Origin: Gammaproteobacteria bacterium
GTDB lineage: Bacteria > Pseudomonadota > Gammaproteobacteria > Chromatiales > Chromatiaceae
DNA: 9,956 bases
Direction: 5' to 3'
Assembly (NCBI GenBank): GCA_015231665.1
Contig: JADGBD010000035.1
Coordinates: forward strand, 2,109 to 12,064
In this document: positions 1 to 5,982 of the stretch, in pieces
Numbering within the stretch: the first letter of the stretch is position 1
Layout of the letters: the number at the start of each line of letters is the position of its first letter
Translations under genes and position numbers: made by a program
The notes under the pieces: model-generated
The model's database searches: none
Seen by the model: the letters and a program-made list of their open reading frames with translations, nothing else
What the model was told of the DNA's origin: nothing

Positions 1-367
1 CGAGCCGGCCGGCAATCCCATTCTCGCCTATTACACCCTGACCTATGGCGCCATTGCCTTTGCGTCCATTCCGTCTGCACTCAGCAAGGGCCTGCCCAAA
101 TACCCTATACCCATTGCCCGTATTGCGGAGTTGGCGGTGGATTGTGCCCATCAGGGGTTGGGCTTGGGCTCGGATCTATTGCTCGACGCCCTGATTCGGA
201 TCACCCGCGCCGCTGAAAAGGTGGCGATCTGGGCCATATTGGTCGATCCCATTGACCAACACGCCAGCGCGTTTTATCTGCATCATGGCTTCCAGCCCCT
301 GCGCGACAGCGAAGCCATGATTCTGACCCTGAAGGATGCCAAGGCTTGGGTGATGGGGAGCGCGTAG
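1..367 (+). CDS. GNAT acetyltransferase, TacT-type toxin (5' end missing)
   Basis: This is the C-terminal part of a Gcn5-related N-acetyltransferase. The frame is open from the first bases of the window to a TAG at 365-367, giving about 121 residues, so the start is outside the window. The pattern resembles toxin acetyltransferases of the TacT/AtaT group: a YYTLTYGAIA beta strand, a segment KYPIPIARIAELAV where family members have a YPVPxxRLGRLAV strand, the acetyl-CoA pyrophosphate loop QGLGLG, and the C-terminal ASAFYLHHGFQPL (family AxxFYxxxGF), which carries the conserved tyrosine. Known TacT toxins acetylate the amino group of aminoacyl-tRNAs and are paired with an upstream DUF1778 ribbon-helix-helix antitoxin; that partner would lie to the left. 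The gene converges on the glycosyltransferase, with 39 nt between the two stop codons and no clear terminator hairpin. A TTG at 131 is not the true start because conserved family sequence continues upstream of it. The family call is firm; the toxin role is inferred from family resemblance. Confidence 0.85.
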   Translation, partial: EPAGNPILAYYTLTYGAIAFASIPSALSKGLPKYPIPIARIAELAVDCAHQGLGLGSDLLLDALIRITRAAEKVAIWAILVDPIDQHASAFYLHHGFQPLRDSEAMILTLKDAKAWVMGSA

Positions 368-406
368 ATCGGCCTTCAAGTCGAAAGTCCTCGGAAAGAT
401 AAAGCT

Positions 407-1369
407 TCAGCCGTTTTTGCCCTTGCCGGCGTTCTCCAGCAAATCCCCCAGTACCGATTCGATGACGTAGATGGGTCGGCCCTTGACCTCGTCGTGGATG
501 CGAGCGATGTATTCGCCGATGATGCCGATGAACATCAGCTGGACGCCGCCGAAGAAGAGGATGGCGGCCATCATCGAGGGATAGCCCTTGACCGGGTCGC
601 CGAACAGCAGGGTGCGGACGATGAGAAAGCTGGCGTAGATCAGGCTCAGCAGGGCGGTGAACAGGCCGAGATAGGCGGCGAGTTTGAGGGGCACGGTGCT
701 GAAGGAGGTGATGCCTTCGAGGGCGAAATTCCACAGCCGCCAGTAGCCCCATTTGCTGCTGCCACCGCTGCGCGGGGCGCGGTCGAAGCTGATGCTGGTG
801 GTGGGGAAGCCGGCCCAGGCAAACAGGCCTTTCATGAAGCGATGGCTCTCGCGCATGGAGCGCAGCACCTCGCAGACCCGGCGCGAGAGCAGGCGGTAAT
901 CGCCGGTGTCGCGGGGGATTTGCACATCGGAGACGGCATTGAGGGTGCGGTAGAACAGGCGGGCGCTGACCCGCTTGAGCCAGCTGTCGCCATCCCGCCG
1001 CCGGCGCACGGCGTTGACCACGTCGTAGCCCTGCTGCCACAGCTCGACCATGCGCGGAATCAGCTCCGGCGGGTCCTGCAGGTCGATGTCGATGGGGATC
1101 ACGGCATCGCCGGTGGCCAGGTCGAGGGCAGCGGTGAGGGCGCGTTCCTTGCCGAAATTGCGCGACAGGTTGATCACCTTGATCCGCGGTTCCTGCTGAT
1201 GCCAGTGGCTGAGCCGCTCCAGGGAGTTGTCGCGGCTGCCGTCGTTGACGCAGACCAGCTCCCAGTCCAGGGGCAGGCCTTCGAGAATCGGCAGCACGCT
1301 GGTGAAGAAGCGATCGATGATCTCGGCTTCGTTATACAGCGGAACCAGCAGAGATAGACGCAGACTCAT
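407..1369 (-). CDS. Family 2 glycosyltransferase, GtrB/ArnC/DPM1-like, polyprenyl-phosphate sugar synthase
   Basis: This 320-residue protein probably transfers a sugar from a nucleotide donor to undecaprenyl phosphate on the cytoplasmic face of the inner membrane. Visible family features are the N-terminal LSLLVPLYNEAE strand, the nucleotide-binding VNDGSRDNS at residues 41-49, the metal and donor motif IDIDLQDPPE at about 93-102, DTGDYRLLSR at 154-163, and two membrane segments at about 231-253 and 267-290, followed by the typical GEYIARIHDEVKGRPIY tail. Length and topology match GtrB and related polyisoprenyl-phosphate hexose synthases. The ATG overlaps the TGA of the upstream gtrA-like gene by 4 nt (ATGA), so translation is probably coupled. 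It is the last gene of the five-gene cluster. The sugar cannot be told from sequence; glucose is the usual one for GtrB, undecaprenyl-phosphate 4-formamido-arabinose for ArnC. Confidence 0.93.
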   Translation of the reverse strand: MSLRLSLLVPLYNEAEIIDRFFTSVLPILEGLPLDWELVCVNDGSRDNSLERLSHWHQQEPRIKVINLSRNFGKERALTAALDLATGDAVIPIDIDLQDPPELIPRMVELWQQGYDVVNAVRRRRDGDSWLKRVSARLFYRTLNAVSDVQIPRDTGDYRLLSRRVCEVLRSMRESHRFMKGLFAWAGFPTTSISFDRAPRSGGSSKWGYWRLWNFALEGITSFSTVPLKLAAYLGLFTALLSLIYASFLIVRTLLFGDPVKGYPSMMAAILFFGGVQLMFIGIIGEYIARIHDEVKGRPIYVIESVLGDLLENAGKGKNG

Positions 1370-1779
1370 GGGTGACCTGGGCGAAAGACAAAGCGGCGTG
1401 ACAGGCTGAAGTTCCAGGCCAGAGTCAGGCCGGTGGCGCAGAGCTTGGCCAGCTCCACCGGCATGTAGCGCACCAGCAGGAGCAAGGCCAGGCTGCCCAG
1501 CAGCAGGCCGCCGCTGTTGAGCAGGACAAAGGTGGCATAGCCACGCAGTGACAGGGGGGTGCTGCCGCTGCGAAAGGTCCAGCGCTGGTTGAGCAGGTAG
1601 CTGTTGCTCACCGCAACGGCGAAGGCCAGGGCGTTGGCAAGCAGGGGCGCCAGACCAAAACCGAGGTAGAAGAGGAGAAACAGGGCCAGATCAACCAGGG
1701 TATTGACCACCCCGACCAGACCGAAGCGCAGCAACTCGCCACCCTTGCTGTCCTTGTTGATCAAGAATGGCTTGATCAA
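1366..1779 (-). CDS. GtrA-family four-helix membrane protein
   Basis: This small 137-residue membrane protein belongs to the GtrA family, which is thought to help flip polyprenyl-linked sugars made by GtrB-like enzymes across the inner membrane. Four hydrophobic segments are visible at about residues 18-38, 44-64, 80-103 and 108-128. Family signatures are LLRFGLVGVVNTLVD near the N terminus, NSYLLNQRWTFR after helix 2, and AWNFSLSRRFVFR at the C terminus. No ATG precedes the conserved domain. The start is taken as TTG at 1779-1777, which overlaps the hydrolase stop as TTGA; in-frame TTG codons at residues 6 and 16 are alternatives. The next gene overlaps its stop codon by 4 nt and encodes the matching glycosyltransferase, the standard GtrA-GtrB pairing. 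The third component of phage-type Gtr systems, a large polytopic transferase, is absent from the window. Confidence 0.9.
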   Translation of the reverse strand: MIKPFLINKDSKGGELLRFGLVGVVNTLVDLALFLLFYLGFGLAPLLANALAFAVAVSNSYLLNQRWTFRSGSTPLSLRGYATFVLLNSGGLLLGSLALLLLVRYMPVELAKLCATGLTLAWNFSLSRRFVFRPGHP

Positions 1780-2813
1780 GTGCCGGCCGCCTGCTGGCTG
1801 GGCTTGCTTGACTGAGCGGTGGTGGGCCGGCCGCTGGGCTTGGCTTTGTTGGAATTTGGCTTTGGCTTGGCTTTGCTCGGTTTGGGCGGCGGTTTGGGCT
1901 GCCAGCGTTCCTGCAGATAGGCGCTGACCTCGCCGATCAGGGCGAGCTGGGCGCAGTGGTCACCCTTGCCTTCGCCATGATGGCCGCGCATGGAAAAATC
2001 ACCCTGGCGGGCGCGCTCGTAGCGCTTGAGGTAGGGGCTGTCCTGCTGCACCGAGGGGCTGATCTTGCCGCCGACCCGGCGGGTCAGGTAGTGGGCGGTG
2101 AGGGTGGTGGAGGCATAGCCCGGGGGAATGATGCGCGAGTGGCTGACGAACATGTAGCGGGATCGCTTGGCCGCCTTTTGGGCGAAGTGGAGGAAGGGTT
2201 CCATCTGCTCGGCATTGGGCAGATGGGGGTGATCCTCGTCAAAGTCGGCGTGCAGGCCGTCGATCAGCACCACCGAGTCCACCCGCTCGCTGGCGCGCTG
2301 GCGCAGAATGGCGCGGATGGCACCGTAGCCGGCGCTCCAGGCGGACAGGGCGAGCTTGCGCACCCGTGCCCGCGGCTGGCCGCTGCGCTCGGCCACCGCG
2401 GCCTCGGCCGCAGCCAGCAGGCGGGGAAAGACGCTGGGATCGCTGAAGGGGCGCTCGTAGGCGCGGGAGCCGGCACCCAGGTCCACACCCACCAGCACTA
2501 GCCCCTGAGCGACGCCGACCATCTGCTTGCGCGCGGCGTTGCCGCCGTGGAAGTGGATGATCAGATCAAAACCGCCATCGGTCTTGAGCGGCAGCTGGCG
2601 GGGGATGAGGATTTGCCCCAGCTCGGGCTCTTCTTCCTGACCCAGTTTCTGCCAGGCATGGTAGGCACCGAAGCCGGGGTCCTCGAGATTGCAGGGGTTG
2701 TCCGCTGCGTCTTCAGGTGCATTCGGGATCGAATCGGGCTGAATCAGGCTGGCCGCTGCCGCAAGCGGTAGCAGCAACAGCCAGGGCAGGAGGAAGTGGC
2801 CAAGCCGGATCAT
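1776..2813 (-). CDS. Exported alpha/beta hydrolase with a basic Pro/Lys/Ser tail
   Basis: This 345-residue protein is probably a secreted or periplasmic serine hydrolase; the substrate is unknown. Residues 1-21 form a clear signal peptide (MIRLGHFLLPWLLLLPLAAAA). The body has alpha/beta-hydrolase landmarks: the oxyanion-loop motif IIHFHGGN at 85-92, a nucleophile elbow SAWSAGYG at 157-164 with Ser160, a candidate acid Asp185 in VVLIDGLHAD, and a candidate catalytic His286 in GKGDHC. The last 40 or so residues (about 306-345) are low-complexity, rich in Pro, Lys and Ser and strongly basic, which may hold the protein to anionic envelope polymers. The start is the ATG before the signal peptide; the upstream Shine-Dalgarno match is weak. 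The gene sits 34 nt after the SUMF1-like gene and overlaps gtrA at its stop. Position in the cluster suggests esterase or lipase action on an envelope glycoconjugate, which is inference. Confidence 0.75.
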   Translation of the reverse strand: MIRLGHFLLPWLLLLPLAAAASLIQPDSIPNAPEDAADNPCNLEDPGFGAYHAWQKLGQEEEPELGQILIPRQLPLKTDGGFDLIIHFHGGNAARKQMVGVAQGLVLVGVDLGAGSRAYERPFSDPSVFPRLLAAAEAAVAERSGQPRARVRKLALSAWSAGYGAIRAILRQRASERVDSVVLIDGLHADFDEDHPHLPNAEQMEPFLHFAQKAAKRSRYMFVSHSRIIPPGYASTTLTAHYLTRRVGGKISPSVQQDSPYLKRYERARQGDFSMRGHHGEGKGDHCAQLALIGEVSAYLQERWQPKPPPKPSKAKPKPNSNKAKPSGRPTTAQSSKPSQQAAGT

Positions 2814-2847
2814 CGGCCTGGTCAGCTCTGCAGATCAGGCCGCTGGA

Positions 2848-3927
2848 TCAAGGCACGTCCTTGCAGCAGCGAAAGCCTTCCTGATAGAAGGAATGGCCGG
2901 TGTCCAGACGCACCTCCTTGGTGTGCTCGTAGGGCTGACGCACCCGGCAGTCGTCCGGGTATTTCGGCGCGCCACCCTTGCCCTTGAGGCCGGAGCGGTC
3001 AACGAAGAAGGAGCCCTTGCGCTCGGTAAAGCCGGTGGTGCTGCCCTTGGCCAGGTTGCCTTGGTGGCTCGGCAGGTTGGTGACCTCGGCGACGTTGCCG
3101 TGCATGTCGTAAACATCCTGGGCGCTCTTGCAGCGGTATTTGTAGCCAGCGGGCCAGGTGTTGGTGCCGCAGGTCTTATAGGCGGATTTATCCGGAGCAC
3201 AACCCTTGGACAGGCCGGGAATGGAGCCGGCCTGGATGTTCGCCTTGGCCTCCGGCAACAGGTCAGGATCGTCCGGGGTGTAGACCCCGCACAGGCCCTG
3301 CGACTTTGTCCGATCCGCCAGCCCGGGCTGGGACTGGAAGGCCCAGACCTTCTCCCGCGCCGCATTCACCGCGTTGCGCCGCGGCCCATCGCCGGCAACA
3401 TCAAAGCGATAGACGCTGGTGGGCTGGACGCTGCCGGCACAGGCGCCTTCCCATTCGTGGGAATTGCACAGGCGCTTGCCCATGCTCTGGCAGATCTGAT
3501 GGGCGGTCTGCGAGGGCACCCAGACCAGCGGGTATTCGCAGGGGATGTTGGGGAATTCGAACTGATCGACGCAGACCGCCGGCTTGCCATCGGCACCGGG
3601 GATGGGGGCCATCCACTTCGCCTGACAGATGCGCTCGTTCTTGCTCGATGCCTTGATCTTGCCGCTGTCGAGCACCTGCTCGCGGCACTGGGCGCGGGTT
3701 ACCGGGTGAAAGCTGTTGTTCGGTCCCTTGAAGGCGTCGGGGTCTTCGCTGCCGATGTTGCGGGTGATGCCGTAGGACTTGGTCAGCAGGTTGCGCAGGC
3801 GCTCCGCCTGGGCGCCGGACAGATCGTGCTCACGCACCACCTTGTCGGCAAAGGCGGGGCTTTCGGCGGCGGCCAGGGCACCGCTGCCAAGGCTGGCGAT
3901 AACAATCAGGCCGAGGGTTCTGAACAT
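2848..3927 (-). CDS. Exported cysteine-rich SUMF1/FGE-sulfatase-fold protein
   Basis: This 359-residue protein carries the formylglycine-generating-enzyme (SUMF1) fold. Residues 1-21 look like a signal peptide ending in ALAAA. Fold signatures appear in the usual order: VCVDQFEFPN at 118-127 (family cxDxyEVTN), GKRLCNSHEWEGAC at 150-163 (family GxRLPTEAEWEyA), DMHGNVAEV at 274-282 (family DMxGNVWEW), and EGFRCC at 350-355 (family GFRcv). I count 14 cysteines, many of them outside the conserved blocks, which suits a disulfide-rich exported protein. The closely spaced catalytic cysteine pair of true FGE enzymes (CxxxxC before the C-terminal GFR) is not visible; only Cys327 lies in that region. 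A binding or structural role, or a different chemistry, is therefore as likely as sulfatase activation, and no sulfatase lies in the window. The ATG is preceded by GGAG 6 nt away, and the upstream stop codon is only 2 nt before the start codon. Confidence 0.85.
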   Translation of the reverse strand: MFRTLGLIVIASLGSGALAAAESPAFADKVVREHDLSGAQAERLRNLLTKSYGITRNIGSEDPDAFKGPNNSFHPVTRAQCREQVLDSGKIKASSKNERICQAKWMAPIPGADGKPAVCVDQFEFPNIPCEYPLVWVPSQTAHQICQSMGKRLCNSHEWEGACAGSVQPTSVYRFDVAGDGPRRNAVNAAREKVWAFQSQPGLADRTKSQGLCGVYTPDDPDLLPEAKANIQAGSIPGLSKGCAPDKSAYKTCGTNTWPAGYKYRCKSAQDVYDMHGNVAEVTNLPSHQGNLAKGSTTGFTERKGSFFVDRSGLKGKGGAPKYPDDCRVRQPYEHTKEVRLDTGHSFYQEGFRCCKDVP

Positions 3928-3929
3928 GT

Positions 3930-5678
3930 TTATCTCCGGTAAATGTAGAAGAAGTCCTTGTAATCGGGCTTGATCCAGTAGCGCGGTGCGCCACCGCCGT
4001 CGCCGACGTGCATGCCGGAACTCAGGTGCTCGATATCAAAGGTGTTTTTCTCCGGCAGCTGGCGTGCCAGGCTGGCATAGGCCTGGCCGGGGCTGTTCAT
4101 GTCCAGGTGGATGGCGTAGTTGCAGCCATAGGCCTGGAATACACGGGCGATGCCGCTGGGGGTGGCGGCGGAGAAGTAGGCATAGACGAAGAAGCGGTCA
4201 TCCTCGGTTTCGATCAGGCAGGCGGCACCGCGGGGGGTGCGCAGCTCCTTGTTGGCGGAGCCGGACCAGTTGCCCGGACCCCAGAACTTGACCCACTTGC
4301 CGGGAATGCCCTTGCCCTCGGCATCGGGTTCGATCAGGGGCAGGCCGTTCTGGCGGATGTGCACCATCTCGCTGAGCCTGTCATTGTCCTGCTCGGTCCA
4401 GGTCTTCATATCCACCCGGCCATCCTTGTAGGCGATGACGCTGACCAGACCCACCGTGGGGCTGACCATGAGCACGCCGTTTTCCATAAAGCCGTAGTGA
4501 TGGGCCTTGTTCTTCTGCGACAGCTCACCGAAGCGGAAGGCGGCGTGGCGGTTCTGGAAGCCGCCAGAAAAGGTGCCCACAGTTTTGCTCCAGAGCGCCG
4601 GCGGGGTATGGCCGAGGGGGATCAGCGGCGCGATGCGGTTGAAGCCATCGGGGCCGTAGGGGTTGTCTTTGGTGATGTTGACCGCGCGCTCGGACCAGCC
4701 CACGCCGGGGTGATCGGTGCCGTGGCCCCAGCCCAGGCTGAAATCCTTGAGGCTGAAGGCCATCAGATAAACGGCGGCATGGTTCTCGACCCCGTCCAGA
4801 CCGTTGGCACGGTCGCGGTGGGAGCTGAGAATCTGCTTGTCGACCATCCCCGGCTCGATCAGGCTGGCATAAAAGCCGGGGTAGTTGCGCAGGGGATACC
4901 ACTGGCCGGCGAGCAGGGACTTCTTTTCCTCACGGGTCTTCAGCAGCAGCTGGCTGGCTGAGATGGAAGCATCCTGCTGCCGCTCGTCCAGGGCGGCGCG
5001 GGGCAGGGGGCTTGGGTCGGCCTGCTGGCCCTGGGCCTGCTCTGTAGCTGGCTCGGCAGCTTGCTCGGCATTTGCCGCCTGACCGTGCTCGACGGCTTCA
5101 CGCACCAGGTATTTGTCCTGGAAGAAGCCTTCTTTGGCATCGTTGATCAGGCTCTCGCCGACATCGCCGGCAAGCCAGCGGATGACCTCGGCGCCCTTTT
5201 CGATAGTGGACTGATAGCCGTTTTGCTTGATCACGATGAAAAGCTGATCCTTGCACACCGCCTGATAGCTCATCTTGGTGCGGCCAAGCCGGGAGTGGGG
5301 CTTGAGGATGTCGTCCTCCAGATCGCAGGTCTTCTTGCCGCCCTTGGCGTCGCTCAGCAGCAGGCGCGGCCGCTCGGGGTCTAGGCGCAGGTGCAGATCG
5401 GCATTCACCGGCAGCAGATTGAGCAGGGTCTGCTTGCCCTTGCTGTCTTCCAGGCTGAGCAGGTACCAGCGGTTGATCTGGTTGTTCAAATTGACCAGGC
5501 TGGCGCGCTGGACGCGCTCGTTGGGGTACTCGCCCTGGGTCTCTTCCTTGAAGCCCTGTAGCTCAAAGAACTTGGGGTTCTGGGTTTTCTCGAGCAGGGA
5601 GGCCAGCGCCAGATGGGGAAGAAAGCCCAGAACAAGGGCGAGAGTTAAGCGGGTTGTGCGTATTTTGACCGGTTCCAT
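3930..5678 (-). CDS. Exported protein with diverged phosphodiester-glycosidase-like (DUF2233/NAGPA) C-terminal half
   Basis: This 582-residue protein is not a clear member of any family I can name with certainty. A signal peptide covers about residues 1-27 (LTLALVLGFLPHLALAS). The N-terminal part, to about 190, has no recognised motif. A Gln/Ala/Glu-rich linker spans about 196-225. The C-terminal part shows a weak run of features in the order expected for DUF2233: a strand near LMAFSLKDFSLGWG at 305-318, GTFSGGFQ at 368-375 where the family has NGGFF, PRGAACLIETEDDRFFVYAY at 482-501 where it has a RTAIG strand plus a hydrophobic strand, and FQAYGCNYAIHLDMNSPGQA at 514-533 where it has GCxxALNLDGGGS. 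Known members hydrolyse phosphodiester-linked sugars. It heads the cluster, and its stop is 2 nt before the next start. The start ATG has only a weak AGAAG ribosome site. Coding potential is strong; the domain call is tentative. Confidence 0.6.
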   Translation of the reverse strand: MEPVKIRTTRLTLALVLGFLPHLALASLLEKTQNPKFFELQGFKEETQGEYPNERVQRASLVNLNNQINRWYLLSLEDSKGKQTLLNLLPVNADLHLRLDPERPRLLLSDAKGGKKTCDLEDDILKPHSRLGRTKMSYQAVCKDQLFIVIKQNGYQSTIEKGAEVIRWLAGDVGESLINDAKEGFFQDKYLVREAVEHGQAANAEQAAEPATEQAQGQQADPSPLPRAALDERQQDASISASQLLLKTREEKKSLLAGQWYPLRNYPGFYASLIEPGMVDKQILSSHRDRANGLDGVENHAAVYLMAFSLKDFSLGWGHGTDHPGVGWSERAVNITKDNPYGPDGFNRIAPLIPLGHTPPALWSKTVGTFSGGFQNRHAAFRFGELSQKNKAHHYGFMENGVLMVSPTVGLVSVIAYKDGRVDMKTWTEQDNDRLSEMVHIRQNGLPLIEPDAEGKGIPGKWVKFWGPGNWSGSANKELRTPRGAACLIETEDDRFFVYAYFSAATPSGIARVFQAYGCNYAIHLDMNSPGQAYASLARQLPEKNTFDIEHLSSGMHVGDGGGAPRYWIKPDYKDFFYIYRR

Positions 5679-5842
5679 AGCGACTTCTGATGCGGCGGCC
5701 CGGGTGATCTGGGCCAGAGGTGCACCATTGTCAACGGGATAGGCCTTTTCAACAAGCCCCTCTTAACAGTTGGCCCATCCCGGCGAAGCAGAAACCACAA
5801 TGCGGACCGCAAAGAACGCCAACGATGCACAGAAATAACTAA
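5679..5842. other. Intergenic region upstream of the five-gene cluster
   Basis: This 164-nt stretch separates the start of the 582-residue exported protein from the MITE-like element and should carry the cluster promoter on the minus strand. A perfect TTGACA (-35 consensus) lies at 5734-5729 on the minus strand, but the hexamers 17-18 nt further on (around 5711-5705) are poor -10 matches, so no promoter is asserted. An unconvincing ATG-started frame at 5645-5854 on the minus strand overlaps the start of the exported protein and has no recognisable protein character. No other structure was seen. Confidence 0.4.
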
Positions 5843-5966
5843 CTGATTACCCATAAACCTCAGCCAATCCTGTAGGTCGGGCTTTAGCCCGACTGTCGCC
5901 CGTATGGGCGACTAAGGCTGCGAGTCAATCCACGTCGTAAGATGGCTGAGGTTTGTGGGTAATCAG
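5843..5966. mobile_element. 124-bp MITE-like palindromic element with 24-bp terminal inverted repeats
   Basis: The ends at 5843-5866 and 5943-5966 are inverted repeats that match at 23 of 24 positions. Between them lie two further hairpins: GTCGGGCTTTAGCCCGAC at 5876-5893, preceded by GTAG as in REP sequences used by RAYT (TnpA_REP) transposases, and GTCGCCCGTATGGGCGAC at 5895-5912. A related right end recurs at 9216-9261 with 39 of 46 matching positions to 5921-5966, so this is a dispersed repeat family and not a lone palindrome. No open frame and no obvious target-site duplication are present. It lies downstream of phoX and upstream of the five-gene cluster, where the hairpins could end phoX transcription or stabilise the message end. 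Confidence 0.75.
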
Positions 5967-5982
5967 GAGCAGATATGAAAAA

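Noticed and set aside
131..367. TTG at 131 as the start of a 78-residue acetyltransferase
   Set aside because: Conserved TacT-like sequence continues in frame to the left edge, so the gene is simply truncated by the window.
494..1357. Long plus-strand open frame of 287 codons opposite the glycosyltransferase
   Set aside because: It is antisense to a clear GT2 gene and its composition (Ala, Gly, Glu and His rich) is typical of a shadow frame in high-GC coding DNA.
4008..4961. Plus-strand open frame of 317 codons opposite the 582-residue exported protein
   Set aside because: It is a high-GC shadow. The minus-strand frame has a signal peptide, fits the cluster spacing and has normal composition.
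5696..5734. Sigma-70 promoter using TTGACA at 5734-5729 on the minus strand
   Set aside because: The -35 is perfect, but no acceptable -10 lies at 16-18 nt; kept only as a note in the intergenic entry.
5645..5854. Small minus-strand frame of 69 codons upstream of the cluster
   Set aside because: It overlaps the first gene's start and the MITE end, has an odd Arg/Trp-rich composition and no good ribosome site.
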